Source: Eulemur rufifrons (Eukaryota; Chordata; Mammalia; Primates; Lemuridae). From it: a stretch of DNA of 64,000 nt. Of the stretch, positions 12,386 to 25,350 are shown one piece after another. The DNA is taken from contig NC_090986.1 of the NCBI RefSeq assembly GCF_041146395.1, positions 45,482,001-45,546,000 of the forward strand. The letters are read 5' to 3'. A program made the position numbers and the translations under genes. The notes beneath the pieces are model-generated. The model saw only the letters and a list, made by a program, of their open reading frames with translations, was not told the DNA's origin and made no database searches. The number at the start of each line of letters is the position of its first letter. Position 1 is the first letter of the stretch.

Positions 12386-14809
12386 ACACCTTTTTTTGCT
12401 TAGCAACTCATATAATTTCTTGCTCTTTTCATGGACACAAAAATAGATACAGTGACCATGTGTTACTTCCATATTCAGCAACCTATGCTCTCTGTAAACT
12501 GAATAAAATTGTATTTAATGAAATTTTACAACACTCACAACTTCAGTTGAAGTTCCTCTTTATTCTCTTCCCAACCTCCAGCAACCATGTGGTTCTTGCT
12601 TTTGCTTCTCAGGATTCTTCCCAGAGACAAAGATGTAATGTAACACGCATCCAAGAGAAGCCTTGTTTTTGAAAGACAAAGTTTATTCAAGAGGTGAAAA
12701 TTAAAAAAAAAAAAAAGGTGAGGGGGGGCAGTGAAGGAAGTTGCCAATGGACAAAATAAATTTGCTGCTTAGCTTACTTGTAGAAAAAATGATGTGGTTG
12801 CCATACTCTCCTAAGGAGAGAGGATTTTACTTTTTTGGAAACTGATAAAAAAATACTGATGGTAAGCAGAGGTATATCAAGGGTAGGGGTATGAGGAAGG
12901 TGTCTGCCCTGATAAAGGCATTAAGAAAGTGTATTGTTGGTAGAAAACTTAAAAATAATAACAACACTGACTAAATGCCATTTACTTTTTATCACAACCA
13001 TACTCTAATAATCATAAACTGACTAGTGATAAAATTCTTATTCATTCTAGACAGACTATACCTACCATGCTACTTAACTAGAAGATGGTTCCAATTCCAT
13101 AATCTCAAAATACAGATATATAAATAATAAAATAGCATTATTCTGATTTATATTTAATACAATGAGAGTAACCAGTGACGTGTAGAGGGTTACTGAGGTG
13201 CAAATTAGGTGAGCTTATCTTACTTGCATCATATAAACCATATTTTTCAGTGAAAAGTATCGCATTTGGTTTCCCTAAAGAATCATGTGCATCATACACA
13301 GAATATAGTTAGCTTAATTTGTCGTGGGCACATACTTTAGGTTCAATTTTTGCTAAAATGTTTGTCCTTGACAGTGTAATAGGTGATATCGTTTTATGCA
13401 TAACAAAAATAACCTAACTTCTTCAACAACAGCAGAGCATATGGTTCAAGGAAGACTTAACAAAATGTATTGAGAGAAGACTAAATTTTTTTTTTGTCCA
13501 TTTACTATTAGACATCATTTCTAATTCATATGCCATTTTATAGTAGTTGAAAAATGTGTAATAAATTCATAGATTAAATACCACTCCAACTAAGAATAAT
13601 TAATCAAAAATGACAGCTGATTGATTTCTTTTGTAAATGAGAATATACTTATTGTTTAATTGATTTCAATATGCTCGAAAGGTGATTTGAAAGTCATATA
13701 TTCAAAAGAATATTGCTGCTGTATTAGTGAGAATTTTAGAAGTTCAAAAATGTGACTCATTGACTGACTTGAGCTCTTTTTTCCCTGTCAAGAGAAGAAA
13801 TTTATGACCTAGTCACTTACAATAAGAAAAGAATTTTAAACTCATGAAGCGGTCTCAGTTTTTAATTTTATCAACAGTTTCTTCCCAGCTTCTTTGGAGT
13901 TTGAATAAAATTATTTCTTTTGAATGAAATTGTAGAAAGCCTCCTATATCATGAAGAAAAATTATGTGAAAATATCCCTTGAGTCCTATGATTACAGAAT
14001 GTAGGTACCATAAAGGTAAGAAACAGATGGCTTCACAATGCTGGAATATTTTAAAATAAACATTAATACAAGTTGGAATAAAATTCTTATTAAGAATGTA
14101 GTTGTAATCATGTTAATTGTCAACTTTGCTACTTAAAACTATTTAATAGATTCTAAAAAGGGGGAAAACAATTATTACAGAATATAATAATTGCATGGCA
14201 TTAACTATATTATTTACAATAATGCTATCTCCCAGAATAAAAACAGGAGCAGTATTTTGGTTTCATGAGACATAGTCTGTAAATATTTTAAATTGCTTTT
14301 ATGATATTTGAATAGGCTTATTACATGTGTCTACTTATCTTCTCATTCTAAACTATGTTTGTTAGTTTATATTAATATGATAGCTTAATGCATAAGAGTC
14401 TTCACTGAAGAATTTTTTTCCTCTGGCTTTGTAATCCTAAGTGTTTAATTGACCATTTAAAATCACAAGTCATTTTTGTGGTGCACTAAACTAAGACATA
14501 ATGGTTAAAGATATATCTCTATCTCCCTTTCTAAATATACATGTATAGAGAGCCAGATTTTAATGTCTTCAAAGGCAAATTTTTCTCATATTAACATATT
14601 ACTGTATATGTAGATAAAATTATATTAAATATATTTTTTACTATGACAGAAGTTTGAATTACTACTATAATTATTTACATATGTTTAATTTTTGCCAGGC
14701 TTGATTTTCACAAATGACCAACTTAGGTTAGATCTTTTAGCACAGAATAGCAGAATAGAAATGCATACTCCTTATCTGATTTTCTGTCTTCAGATCCAAT
14801 AGAAACACT
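12386..14809. other. Unassigned intergenic stretch
   Basis: No gene found. An A15 run followed by a G-rich stretch lies at about 12703-12728. Both strands at 12460-12747 carry short open frames that overlap each other and have no family resemblance. The rest is AT-rich. Confidence 0.55.
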
Positions 14810-15065
14810 AGAGCTTGGTATGTTAGAATATGGTGGAAGGAATATGGACTATGGAGTTATATAGTCAAGGTTTGAAAATCTAGCTTCAGTATTTGCTTCT
14901 ATATGTACTTTGGCAGTATGTTATTTATCAGCCCTGCACTTGTTTCTCCAATGGTACAAGGTGATTAATTATATACATAGTGCACCCGATTTTGTGAGGA
15001 GTAAACGAGTTTTATATACTATGTGATGCATTTGGTGTGTGGTCAGCATTTCAAGCGCTATTAAT
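14810..15065 (+). mobile_element. MIR SINE relic, diverged
   Basis: The 5' part 'tggaaggaatatggactatg' followed by 'gtttgaaaatctagcttcag' matches the start of MIR ('gactctggagtcag...ttcaaatcctgactc'). The tail 'tggtcagcatttcaagcgct' is weaker. Strongly decayed in the centre. Confidence 0.55.
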
Positions 15066-16119
15066 TCCTTTACCTTTTCTTTTACTAACACAAAATTATA
15101 ATGTATTTTTTAAATTCTACAAAATAAAGTTCTAATTTATAATCTAGAAGCTCACTATTCTCTCTTGAATCTACATCCTTGTCTTCTCTCATCTTCAGGT
15201 TTAATCTTTTAACTTTTCTCCACTGCATGGTAATTTTCTGAGCTATGGCTATGAGCTATGCCTGAGTCCTATTCTCTGATGTCTAGTGCAATTCTTTTTC
15301 CCCAAAATAAACATAGAATTTTAGGATATAAAAAGGCTTTAGACATGACAAAATGTGAGCTCTTTTCTTGTAGAAAAGAAAATGAACTAAAATAATTTGC
15401 CTAAAAATCACGCAAATGGTGAGAGAAGATCTTAAATTTAAGCCAGTGTTGTTTTTGTTGCTTCATGTCCTTGTTTTAATCAATACAGTTTATAAATATC
15501 TTTAATATCATTTTTTTCCAGTGGTATGCCAAGTTGTGGGAGAATCACACCAAGAAAATTAAAAATCATTTAAGCTTTTGGATACCAAATCACATAGGAT
15601 TCCCACCTACTTAATTCTCTACAGAGTCAGGTGATTCTTGGAAAGGACATACTTTGATGAAGAGGAGATATTGTTTTATTAGACTTTTTGTTAGCTTGTT
15701 ATGATTTTAAAGCTGTAAGTGATTATGTGCTTTGCATATTGAGTCTTTAGGTATATATCATGGAAAAGTCTAGATCACTGTAAGCTTTACTTTCACTAAA
15801 ATGAAGTTAATTTTAGTTGTTTTAATAAGTAATAATTACACATTTGACTTATAGCTGTAGCATGAACAAAAATAAGACAAATAAATAAAACATATCCAAT
15901 GGTGTGCAAAATCATTTCTCCAAATTGATAAGGCCTGTATTTAAGATCAGAGCCAGGACCCCTGTTCCCTGTTCACATCTGCCAATTGATGGCTTGCCAA
16001 TATTTCTCTCTCTCTCTAACAGCTTTAATAACATCCAGTAGATTTCACCACAAAACACAATAAGAACAGGTATTGATTCTAACATTTAAAATCAAAATGG
16101 AAAGTAAAATGGCTCATTC
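15066..16119. other. Unassigned intergenic stretch
   Basis: No gene. A short piece at about 15345-15445 ('aaaatgaactaaaataattt ... ctaaaaatcacgcaaatggt') has the flavour of an antisense MIR but is too weak to call. Confidence 0.5.
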
Positions 16120-16246
16120 AGCCATATATGTATATGTATACATACATAATTCAGTGATATATATGTGTGTATATATATATATGTGTGTGTGTATATATAT
16201 ATATATATATACACATATATATCACTGATATATCAATCACTGAATT
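16120..16246. repeat. TA/TG microsatellite forming a long inverted repeat
   Basis: Alternating TA and TG dinucleotides are bounded by exact inverted arms: 'cagtgatatatatgtgt' (16152-16168) and its reverse complement (16211-16227), with largely self-complementary TA sequence between. A second outer pairing, 'aattcagtga' (16149-16158) with 'tcactgaatt' (16237-16246), competes with the inner one. Strong hairpin or cruciform potential. Confidence 0.93.
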
Positions 16247-16389
16247 ATCCAGTCTGATCCCATACCTATTTTAAACTATATAAATAAATGATCTTCTCAC
16301 TTGGATTTTTTTGGTCTAAAATCCTTTCTAGACATATCTTTCCAAGCATGCTATTATCATAGATATTCCTATAGGATCATTTATAGAAA

Positions 16390-16765
16390 ATTGGAAGGTC
16401 AATGTCTTATTTCAGGTTGCTATAACAGATTACCATAAACAGAGTGGCTTAAACACACACATTTACTTCTCACAGTTCTAGAAGGAAGAAAGTCCAATTT
16501 CAAGGTGCCTACAGATCCAGTGTCCGGTGAGTGCGCTCTTCCTTGTTTGCAGATGGCTGTCCTCTAGTTGCATTCACACATGGCAGAGAGCAGAGTAAAA
16601 GGAAGCAAACTCTAGTGTTTGGTCTTATAAGAGCTCTAATCTTATTCACGAAGGTTCCAATCTCATTAACTACCTCTCAAAGTCCCCACGTACTAATTCC
16701 TCACATTTGGGGACAGAATTTCAGCATATGAATTTGAGGGGAGGGGGCACAAACATTCAATCTAC
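16390..16765 (+). mobile_element. Ancient interspersed repeat, possibly an L1M-type 3' end
   Basis: The start 'ggttgctataacagattacc' with 'gagtggcttaaacacacaca' and 'cacagttctagaaggaagaa' matches a very common mammalian repeat that reads 'gctgctataacaaagtacca ... ggtggcttaaaacaacag'. The end 'cagcatatgaatttgagggg' also fits that family. I recognise the pattern but am not certain of the subfamily name. The 66-codon frame inside is incidental. Confidence 0.6.
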
Positions 16766-18344
16766 AGCAATCAACAATCTCATTATTTAAGCCACCACTC
16801 AGCTCTACAGTATTGCCATATATGGGAAAATTAGCTACAGTTAGTTAAGTGACACTTGAGTCATTAAAATGAGTGTAACTTTCTTTCACACATTGCATAT
16901 AAGAAGTCTGGTTTTTAACTTTTCCTATTTATAAATATTTCTCTTTTATACAGATGCAATTGCACTTCATAATTCACAATCCTCCTCTTCAAATCTATAA
17001 AGACCGTTCATTCTGTGAACCAAGAATTTGGTCCAGGCCAAGCCTTAGTCTTTGGTTTAAATATCCCCAATTCATTCAGTAGTTTTGAAATTATATGATT
17101 TTTAAGACTTTTGTTATTTTATTTGGATTTTTCTGCACTCAATAATCCTTTATCACGTGATATATGAGTTTTGTAACATTTGATTCACTGAAATAGAGTT
17201 AACCAGGGCTCTCCTTAAGAAGTGTTTTGGAAATCACTTACCACTCTCTGAAATATAGGATTATAGGTTACATACATAAGATAGATGTACATAAAGAAAA
17301 CATATAAACACTCTTTCACTTTTATGATTCTAGAATTCAGACACTTCTTAAAATAATTCTTAACTAACATTCTGTGCATCCGATATGAATAATGTATAAA
17401 GATACACATTAAAATCAAAAGAAAAAAAATAAGTGGTTATGGTTTACTTTCTAAAATCAATTGTTGTTAATTCCAGACAGATTAATTTTAGCTTTTCTTG
17501 CTCTACCTCAAAGAGCTTGGATCTCTAAAATTGTAACTTCTCTGGTATCAGGCTCTGTGAAAAGCATCTTTGCATCCTCTGCTAGGTTAACTGAACTTAA
17601 TTCACTGGAATGTCTCATCAGAGAAGGGTTTTAAGATTGCCTGTTCCAACACTTATCCTTTCTGTAAAATATGAAAAGAAAATGAACAGAATACATCATA
17701 ACTCTTATCTACAAGTATACATTTAGCTACTCAGAAAAAAAATCACATTTTGACAACACTCCCTATCTTTGTAATATAAGTCAATGATCAGATAACCAAA
17801 CATTTTGTGAAAAATTGCCTTCCAATAGTTTTAAAACTAAATTATCCCTCCCACTCCTACCAGAAAAGTTAGAGAGGATAAGGCCTGTGTTTCAATAATG
17901 ACAAATAAAAATTATGCATTAAAGGTCACAGTGCATTGAAATGGGAGAAGAAATTGGAAGGATAATTTGTGGAAACTGAGTCACAGAGTATACAATTTTC
18001 TAAGAATCAGACACTGAACTAATAAATGGTAGAACTAAAGTCCAATTCATATTTAGTCAATCCCAAAGTACATTTTCTTTCATTGATACCTAGTTACAAA
18101 GATTTGAAGTCTTAGACCAAGGAAAAAATAGATATTCTTATCAAAAAATCACATCTGAATTTGATCAAACACAAGTCATATGTCTATTAATTTAGAGGGA
18201 TTATAAGTGACAGAACGAAATGGAAAATGATTTCACAGCTGGGCAATGAGCAAAATTGTTGTCGTGACAATGACCAGGCTACTTTTAAACACCAGTCACA
18301 AGGAACAGAAAGAGGAATGAAGGATAAATTTCCTGACTAAAAGA
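16766..18344. other. Unassigned intergenic stretch
   Basis: No gene. At about 17950-18075 a run with 'actgagtcacagagta ... aatggtagaactaaagtcc' could be an antisense MIR fragment, but it is weak. The remainder is unassigned AT-rich DNA. Confidence 0.5.
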
Positions 18345-18352
18345 GATGTAGG

Positions 18353-18608
18353 TATTAACTTACCAATGCTTAGGTGCACATATAGTAGTAACATTTATCA
18401 GGTGTTGGGTAGATGGGAGAGGGGAGGATGGGATGGGTATATTCACACCTAATGGGTGCGGTGCATACCGTCTGGGGGATGGACACGCTTGTACTTTTGA
18501 CTCAGGTGGAGAAAAGGCAATATATGTAACCTAAACATTTTTACCCCATAATGTGATGAAATAAAAATAAAATAAAATAAAAATTAAAAAAAATTAAATT
18601 AAAAAAAA
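18353..18608 (+). mobile_element. Short 5'-truncated L1 (3' UTR only) with TSD
   Basis: The sequence is homologous to the end of the larger L1 at 21556-22945. Shared landmarks are 'taggtgcacatatag'/'tatgtgcacatatgg', the 'gggagaggggaggatggg' block, 'gtatattcacacctaatggg', and 'acatttttaccccataatg' before an A-rich tail. An 8-bp direct repeat 'agatgtag' flanks it at 18345-18352 and 18609-18616. It holds only about 250 bp of 3' UTR and no ORF. The A-rich tail has become an (AAAAT)n-like tract. Confidence 0.88.
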
Positions 18609-18859
18609 AGATGTAGAGACATGTCAACTGATTGAATTATATGTATTTTTTAGAAACAGGCAATCAAAAAAAAAGACAATTATCGACATCTGGAAAGCTA
18701 ACTCAGATGATATTAAGGAATTATTGCTAATATGTTAAAGGTTTGATAATATTGAGTTCATGGTTTAAGAAAAGACTCTATATATTTTAGAGATAAACAC
18801 TGAAGTATTTACTGCTAAATAATATGATATTTGGTGTTTTCTTTAAAATAATCAGTTAC

Positions 18860-18995
18860 CTAGGCAAGTGGTTAGTTGAGTAGGCACTCCACGAAATATG
18901 ATTGGCAATAGGTAATGGGTACATGAAGTCTTTATATTTATTATACTATTTAACTTTTTGTGTGTTTGAAAATTTTCATAATAAAAAGTTAATAA
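18860..18995 (+). mobile_element. Old L1 3'-end tail (L1M-type)
   Basis: The run 'taatgggtacatgaagtctt', then 'tttattatactatttaactt', then 'gtgtgtttgaaaattttcat', then 'aataaaaagtt' matches the widely dispersed tail of ancient mammalian L1s. It has no coding content, and the 5' boundary is unclear. Confidence 0.65.
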
Positions 18996-21555
18996 CTTTT
19001 AAAAGTGTCTTTATTTGTGGAATAATTGAAAAGCTCTTTATATATTTATTTCTATAAAGTATATCAATTTCATGATGTAATGGGGGCCATCCTGTCACTA
19101 GACAACATTTATAATTTATTGACTAATACTATTATTTCTTAAGTTTTATTGTGTTTCTGTCTACCACATTTCTTACTGATTTTGTAACATGTAATCAAAA
19201 GTAAAAAGGCAGTTCCAAAACCATTTTTAAATAATGAGGACATTTTTCATTAATAAGAATTTTATATCATAGACATGGATTCATAGTCTTTTTCGGTATG
19301 GTGGGGGTGTTAAATATTCTGTCTACATTTTCTATTATTAGAATCAATGTCAACACAGAGGAAAGGATGTTCATGCTGTCACAGGGCGTATACTCAGACT
19401 ACATCTGAACATTATTTTTCAAGAAGAACTGTTCAATGATTTGATCACTTGTCAGACACATCTCACTGAAAGATCTTGCAAAGCCTTCAGTTTCTTTTCT
19501 TTTCCATCTGGAAAACAATGAACAAAGGCCCCAATCTTCAGTGTGGTATATTTAAACCCAAGTATTTTATACAAATGGTTCTGAATGTCAGGAACTATAT
19601 AGAATTTGTTTTATCCTTTTCCCACGTCCATCATCCTCATTATTGATTTTGTTATTGTTATATTACTATCATGGGTTTATTGCAATTTGATCAGATTTTG
19701 GGGGGGATTGAAGGGAGTCGTTATATAATTGTGTGGTAAGAAACTTTAAAAAAAGCTCTGCTACTAATTTATATACTAGACAATGCTGATGTATATGTTG
19801 TGGAGAATATTTTTAAGCAGATGGTATCCACAGTGGCATATCTACAATTTCGTCTAAAATTGTCTTCTGTCATTGATTGAGCCATACTGTAGTTGAAAGT
19901 GAAGCTTCAAAAAGTACTGCTTCTAAAAAAGATGTCACAGTATGGAAGCTGCTTCTATCTCACAGGAATGTTGGGTAAACAAATAAGATAATCAATGTGA
20001 AAATCCCTTAAGGATTTCAGGAGCAAGGTGCAATGAGAGTCCAATATATTATTTTATATGATGATTTGTCAAAGTCATACGACAGATAGATAATATCTTA
20101 CAAAATTAAAGAAAACTGAATTTCTATATTTTAGAAAATTCACTGTCATCCTCTACTTCCCAAATTTTCCATATGAATAATGCTTAAATATGTTCTTGTG
20201 CCTAGTATTTTATCTTCATACATGTTTTTTTCATTTGATCATAGAGAATATATGTATATTTGCATAGACTTGTAAAATAACAGAATCTTTGGCAAGTAAT
20301 GATTGGAGATGCAGATCCAACTCCTCCCCTTCTAATCCATCACCATAAACCTATAGGTTTTCTTAATCAGTACATAATATTTGTATACCTTTAGGCATAT
20401 GCTATTGATCTGATCACTTGAAACTTTACATGCAGAATTAGACATCTCTTAAATGAAAGACATACATAGGTTATCAGAATTCATAAATAATATTATAAAA
20501 CATCATATTGGGCCAATAGTTATATCTACAGCAAATTATACTGCATCTACCAATTGAAAAATATAATGAAGGTTTTAAATAGCCAAATTCTTACCCTGGA
20601 CAAAATACTAACAGATAAATATCTGCCTTTGTCTCCCAACCTCTATCCTTATTTTTATTTTAACTTGTCCTCTTTTATAGGAACTTCTCAGTAATCAATT
20701 TAGTTCTTCATCCTCATTATCTTGTTACACAAAATTACTTAAAAAGACACATATAAAACTTTCTCACACTGATGTATAAATCATTGATAAAACCTTTCTA
20801 GGGAAATTTGCATATTAAAAGGGATCAAAAACTTAAACTTGTTGCCCTGGATGAGTAGTTAGAGTTTCCTAGTGTATGATTACAATTTAATAAGTACATG
20901 GGGTGAAATAAGTTGGAATAGGGGTGAAAATTAACATTTATTGTTCTCTCTTATTCAAAACTATCATTTATAGTTCCCTGGGTTTAATTCTTATAAAATT
21001 TTACTGCAAAGATTTGTAAGGGCTCAGTTTGACAACCAAAAGGACTGAGGGACAAAATACGACAAGATATATCATCTTGAAATTTCACGAAGCCATGTTT
21101 AGCTTTCATAAAAGCTCACAATTGGGGGCAAAAATTTTCATTTCATTATTATTTTTTCATTACATAGGATGGCATTGTATAGCTCAATAACATCTTTTAC
21201 AATTCTGAAAGAAAATTATTTTTAATTTCCAAATCCATTTTGAGAAATCTCAGAAATTATGTAAGAAGGTTGAATTTTACAACATTTAAAGCTGAAAAAA
21301 AAAATTTCCTCTATAACCTTTCTCATCAAAATATAATTTTGAGACCTGTCACTCTTGTAAGATATAGTATTCTTGCCAAGATTTATGAGTGAAAAATTGT
21401 AGTAGAAATAACTAACCGGTTTTCCTTTCTGTACACACTGTGTCTTAATTTTTGCTCTTCTACCTATAATACTATTTTTTAGCCTTTACACTTATGTGTC
21501 TCTGTCTGTATGTGGGAGGAATCAAAAAAGCCTGCCTCTGACCCATTCTTATTTA
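18996..21555. other. Unassigned intergenic stretch
   Basis: No gene and no confidently named repeat over about 2.5 kb. Composition is AT-rich, with short open frames only. Confidence 0.55.
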
Positions 21556-22945
21556 AAAGACAGAAGCATGGAACTGGGATGAAAACAGAAACATAGACCA
21601 ATGGACCAGAACAGAGAATTCAGATATAAAACCATCCTATAATGTCATCTGGCTTTTGACAAAGCAGACAAAAATATACAATGGGGAAAAAAATCCCTAT
21701 TCAATAAACGGTGCTGAGAAAATTGGATAGCCATGTACAGAAGACTAAAACAAGATCTGTACCTCTCATCACTCAGAAAAATCAACTCATGATGGATAAC
21801 AGACTTAAACCTAAGGGATGAAACTATAAGAATTCTAGAAGAAAATTTTGGAAAAACTCTTACAGATAGTGGCCTAGGCAAAGAATTTATGAAGAAGACC
21901 ATAAAAGCGATCACAGCAGCAACAAAAATAAATAAATGGGACCTGATCAAGTTAAAAAGCTTCGGCACAGCCAAGGAAACAATCATTAGAGAGTACAGAC
22001 AACCTACAGAATGAGAGAAAATATTTGCATGCTATACATCTGATAAAGGGGTGACAATTAGAATCTAAAAAAAAAAAAAATCAGCAAGAAAAAATCAAAG
22101 AACCCCATTAAAAAGCAGGCAAAAGACATGAACAGAAACTTTTCAAAAGAAGATAGACTAATGGCTAACAAACATGCAAAAATGCTCAACATCTCTAAAC
22201 ATCATGGAAATGTAAATTAAAATCATAATGAGATATCAACTAACTCTGGAAAGAATGTCTTTTATCATAAAACCCCAAAGCAAGAGATGCTGATACTTAT
22301 ACACTTATACACTGTTGGTGGGACTGCAAACTAGTACAACATCTATGGAAAGTAACATGGAGATACCTCAAAGAACTGAAAGCAGACATACCGTTTGATC
22401 CAGCAAGTCCACTACTGGGTATTTACCCAAAGGAAAAAAGGATATTTTATAAAAAACACACCTGCACCCGAATGTTTATAGTAGCGCAATTCACATTTGC
22501 AAAGATGTGGAAACAACCTAAGTGCCCATCAATATGTGAGTGGATTAAGAAAATATGGTGTATGTATATTATGAAGTACCACTCAGATATAAAAATAATG
22601 GTGAACTAATACATCTTGTATTAACCCAAACGGAACTGAAGACCATTCTTCTAAGTGAAGTATTGCAAGAATGGAAAACAAACACCACCTGTAGTCACCA
22701 TTAAGTTGGAACTAATCCACCAATACTTATGTGCACATATGGAAATAAAACTCATCAGAAATTAAGCAGGTGGGATGGGAGAGGACAAGATGGGTAAATT
22801 TACACTTAAAGGGGGGGTACAATGCACACTATCTGGGTGACAGCAACTCTTATAACTTTAACTCAACTGTACAAAAGCAAATTATGTGACCAAAATGTTT
22901 GTACCCCCATAATACTGTGACATAAAATGCAATAATAAAATGTGC
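21556..22945 (+). mobile_element. 5'-truncated L1: end of ORF2 region plus 3' UTR
   Basis: Plus-strand L1 sequence starts near 'acagaagcatggaactggga', 'catagaccaatggaccagaa', the ORF2 region downstream of the reverse transcriptase. It continues through 'tactgggtatttacccaaag' and 'gcccatcaatatgtgagtgg' (ORF2 C-terminal third) and ends in a 3' UTR with 'tttgtacccccataatac' and an A-rich tail. Stops and frameshifts break the reading frame, so it encodes no functional ORF2 protein. Its 3' UTR matches the short copy at 18353 and the antisense copy at 30 kb, placing all three in one L1 lineage. The minus-strand frames at 21645-21986 and 22863-23099 are shadows. Confidence 0.93.
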
Positions 22946-23979
22946 CCAGGAGAAAATTCTTAAATTTTGAGAATTGAATATTATAAAATAAATGTTCTAA
23001 AAACATAAATAAATAAATAAACACAGAAGAAACGATCCTTAGAACTAAACTGAAAATAAGTTGTCCACCATACCAGGATTCTTCCTCACCTGTTTTCATA
23101 TGGATTGTGCTGTATTTAAATCCTAAACTTCATACTTTCAATACACACACTTTTATGGCAAAAGTGGCTTTTGCCTGAGTGTTAGACAGTTAGGTGAATT
23201 CATGCTGAATTTGGATACATATGAGAAGCAAATTTGCAAGACATGATCTAGACTTCCACAGGGGAAAAATATAGAGAGACCTTTGTAAACTTCAGATCAG
23301 ATTTGTTAGGTTTTTAATAAGACAATAAAATCAAACCAAGCATACCAAACCAAACAAACGAATCATTATGTCTAGACCCGGAGCCAAGTTTTGAAGTCTG
23401 AACCTAGGCACAGGGAACGAGGCAGTTGCCATATCTACCATGCCAAAGGAAATTGTTATAAGTGCCCTAACTTGTCTGACCTATAAATATGAAGAAAAAT
23501 GAAATGCTCTTCCTTTCTTTTCAAATTACATGTTCCATATTTTCTAGCAGCAATAAGAATTTATTATTATTTTCTAATCAATTGATTTCTGTAACTATTT
23601 TATATTAATTTGGTTTGAAATGCTATCATGTCTTTACCAAGTGTGATTTGCATTATTATTTTGGCCACTTACTGATATAAGCATTATCATTGCTTCAGTC
23701 CCACTTCTGTATAAATACAGACACCTTCATGATTTTTAAAGTATAAAATCAACATTCAAATAGGACTCTCTTTATTTAAATAGACTTATTAGAAATTTAA
23801 AGCAGATGAAGATGATTTCAATGAAATGAATAAATAATTAAGGCAAATCTCTATACTTGTCAGAAACTCCATATTAAGAATCAGGTGAGGGGAGACAGTC
23901 TTCTGACAGAGCTGTCATTTTTTTAGTTAAAGGTAATGTTAATTTTTTTTTAATCTTGATGTTCTTTTCAAGTTTACTT
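22946..23979. other. Unassigned intergenic stretch
   Basis: No gene or named repeat. One short 'ataaataaataaataaac' run lies near 23007, close to the L1 tail. Confidence 0.5.
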
Positions 23980-24330
23980 GATCAAACCAAAAGCCCCCCA
24001 AAAAAGCTGCCAGATAACTTACACAGGTAATAATCAGAACCTTTAATCACACATAAAAGGAGCCATTCAATTCTATGTTGCAAAAATCATCAGCTGGTTG
24101 AGAAGGCAGATTTCTGTACTTCAAGCAGTTTTAATCATTGATCAGTTTATGAAATAAAATAACAGATTGCATTTTACAAACTGGTCACTAGCAATGCCTC
24201 GTCAGCAGACCTAGACAATAATCCCTGAGTGTTGTAGGACCTCAGCCGTTAATAACCTGGCTTGTTAGTTGAAAGCTGGCAAAGTCTCAAGCATTTAAGA
24301 GGATTACTGCTATAAACCATATTAATTTTT
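23980..24330. other. Non-repeat segment with regulatory-like texture
   Basis: I recognise no transposon here. Composition is more balanced than in the flanks, and several homeobox-type ATTA/TAAT cores and one CAGCTG E-box ('atcatcagctggttgag', about 24087-24103) occur. Low repeat content and this motif density are what an ancestral noncoding element looks like, but motifs this short occur by chance and conservation cannot be tested here. No open frame of note. Confidence 0.25.
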
Positions 24331-24724
24331 TTTTTCTTAACATTCAAGTCCATGGTGATGAAGAGCTTCTGTAATAGAAATAGTGAAGTCAAACACATAA
24401 CAAAATCCTGTGCAATTCCTTTTTCTGGTTAGCGAGTGATTTTATAAGAGGAAAATAAAAGTCAGGCTTTATCATACTATGTTGAAATGTTAATTTTTGA
24501 TGAAATAATTTTAATTGCAAATCCTGCAAAACAAAATAAGACATTAATTTTCAGAAGCCTGCCAAAAGGATTTATTTCTATTAAGTCTTGTTCAAACAGA
24601 TTTTTTTAAATTGGCCTTTCTCGCTTACTATGGAAAGAATTAGGCAGAAAGCCCAATAAAATCAAAGCTTCCAACTTTTGACCTCACAGAAATTTATCAA
24701 TCTCATATCATGGGCAGCAGAGAG

Positions 24725-24955
24725 TGAGAGTTAAGAGTATCAACTCTGGGCCAGAATTCCTGGGTTTTTATCCTGGTTGCATCACTTTAGGCTAACTGCA
24801 ATATCTTGGGCAAATCGTGTAATTTCCCTATGCCTCAATTTCCTCACCTGTAAAATGGTGATAATAATAACTCTTAACTCTTAAGATTGCTGTAAAGAAT
24901 ACATATTTTAATATTTGAATATTTCATAAAACAGTGCCTTACATATAATAATCCT
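24725..24955 (+). mobile_element. MIR SINE, well preserved
   Basis: A clear MIR series reads 'gttaagagtatcaactctgg', 'ttcctgggtttttatcctgg', 'cttgggcaaatcgtgtaatt', 'cctcaatttcctcacctgta', 'aaatggtgataataataact' and the tail 'acagtgccttacatataata'. Plus strand and close to full length; one of the best MIR copies in the window. Confidence 0.92.
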
Positions 24956-25350
24956 ATATACAGTTTATAAAATTTAAAGGTGAGAATATAAATAAAAGAA
25001 ATATATGACAGATATAATAAATTAAAGTTTTATGATGTATTAAATTTTGCTGTTAGGATATAAATCTAAATTAGAAAATAATTATTCAATCAAAATTACT
25101 CAAACAGCTGGTGTTTACAGATATAATCGAGGAAAATTCAAATATGTATACCTCTGAAAATTCTACACATAATAATTTCCATATAGTCACAGAAAAGTTA
25201 TGCTAATTTCATCAGCTATAGTTTTTAAGAATGTATGTTCAGCTAATTTGAAAATTCTTAAGTGAGAATATTACATGCTATATACCATATTACGTTTTTG
25301 CAGAGCAGAACGTTATTTTCTGAAGATTCGAGCTCTTAAAGCTCATAATA

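Noticed and set aside
12587..12643. Short signal-peptide-like start (MWFLLLLLRILP...) after a plausible start context
   Set aside because: The frame stops after 18 codons, with no downstream splice site or similarity. Initially reminiscent of a secreted protease start, but support is far too thin.
21645..21986. 113-codon minus-strand open frame
   Set aside because: It is the antisense of L1 ORF2 3' sequence, which often leaves long antisense frames.
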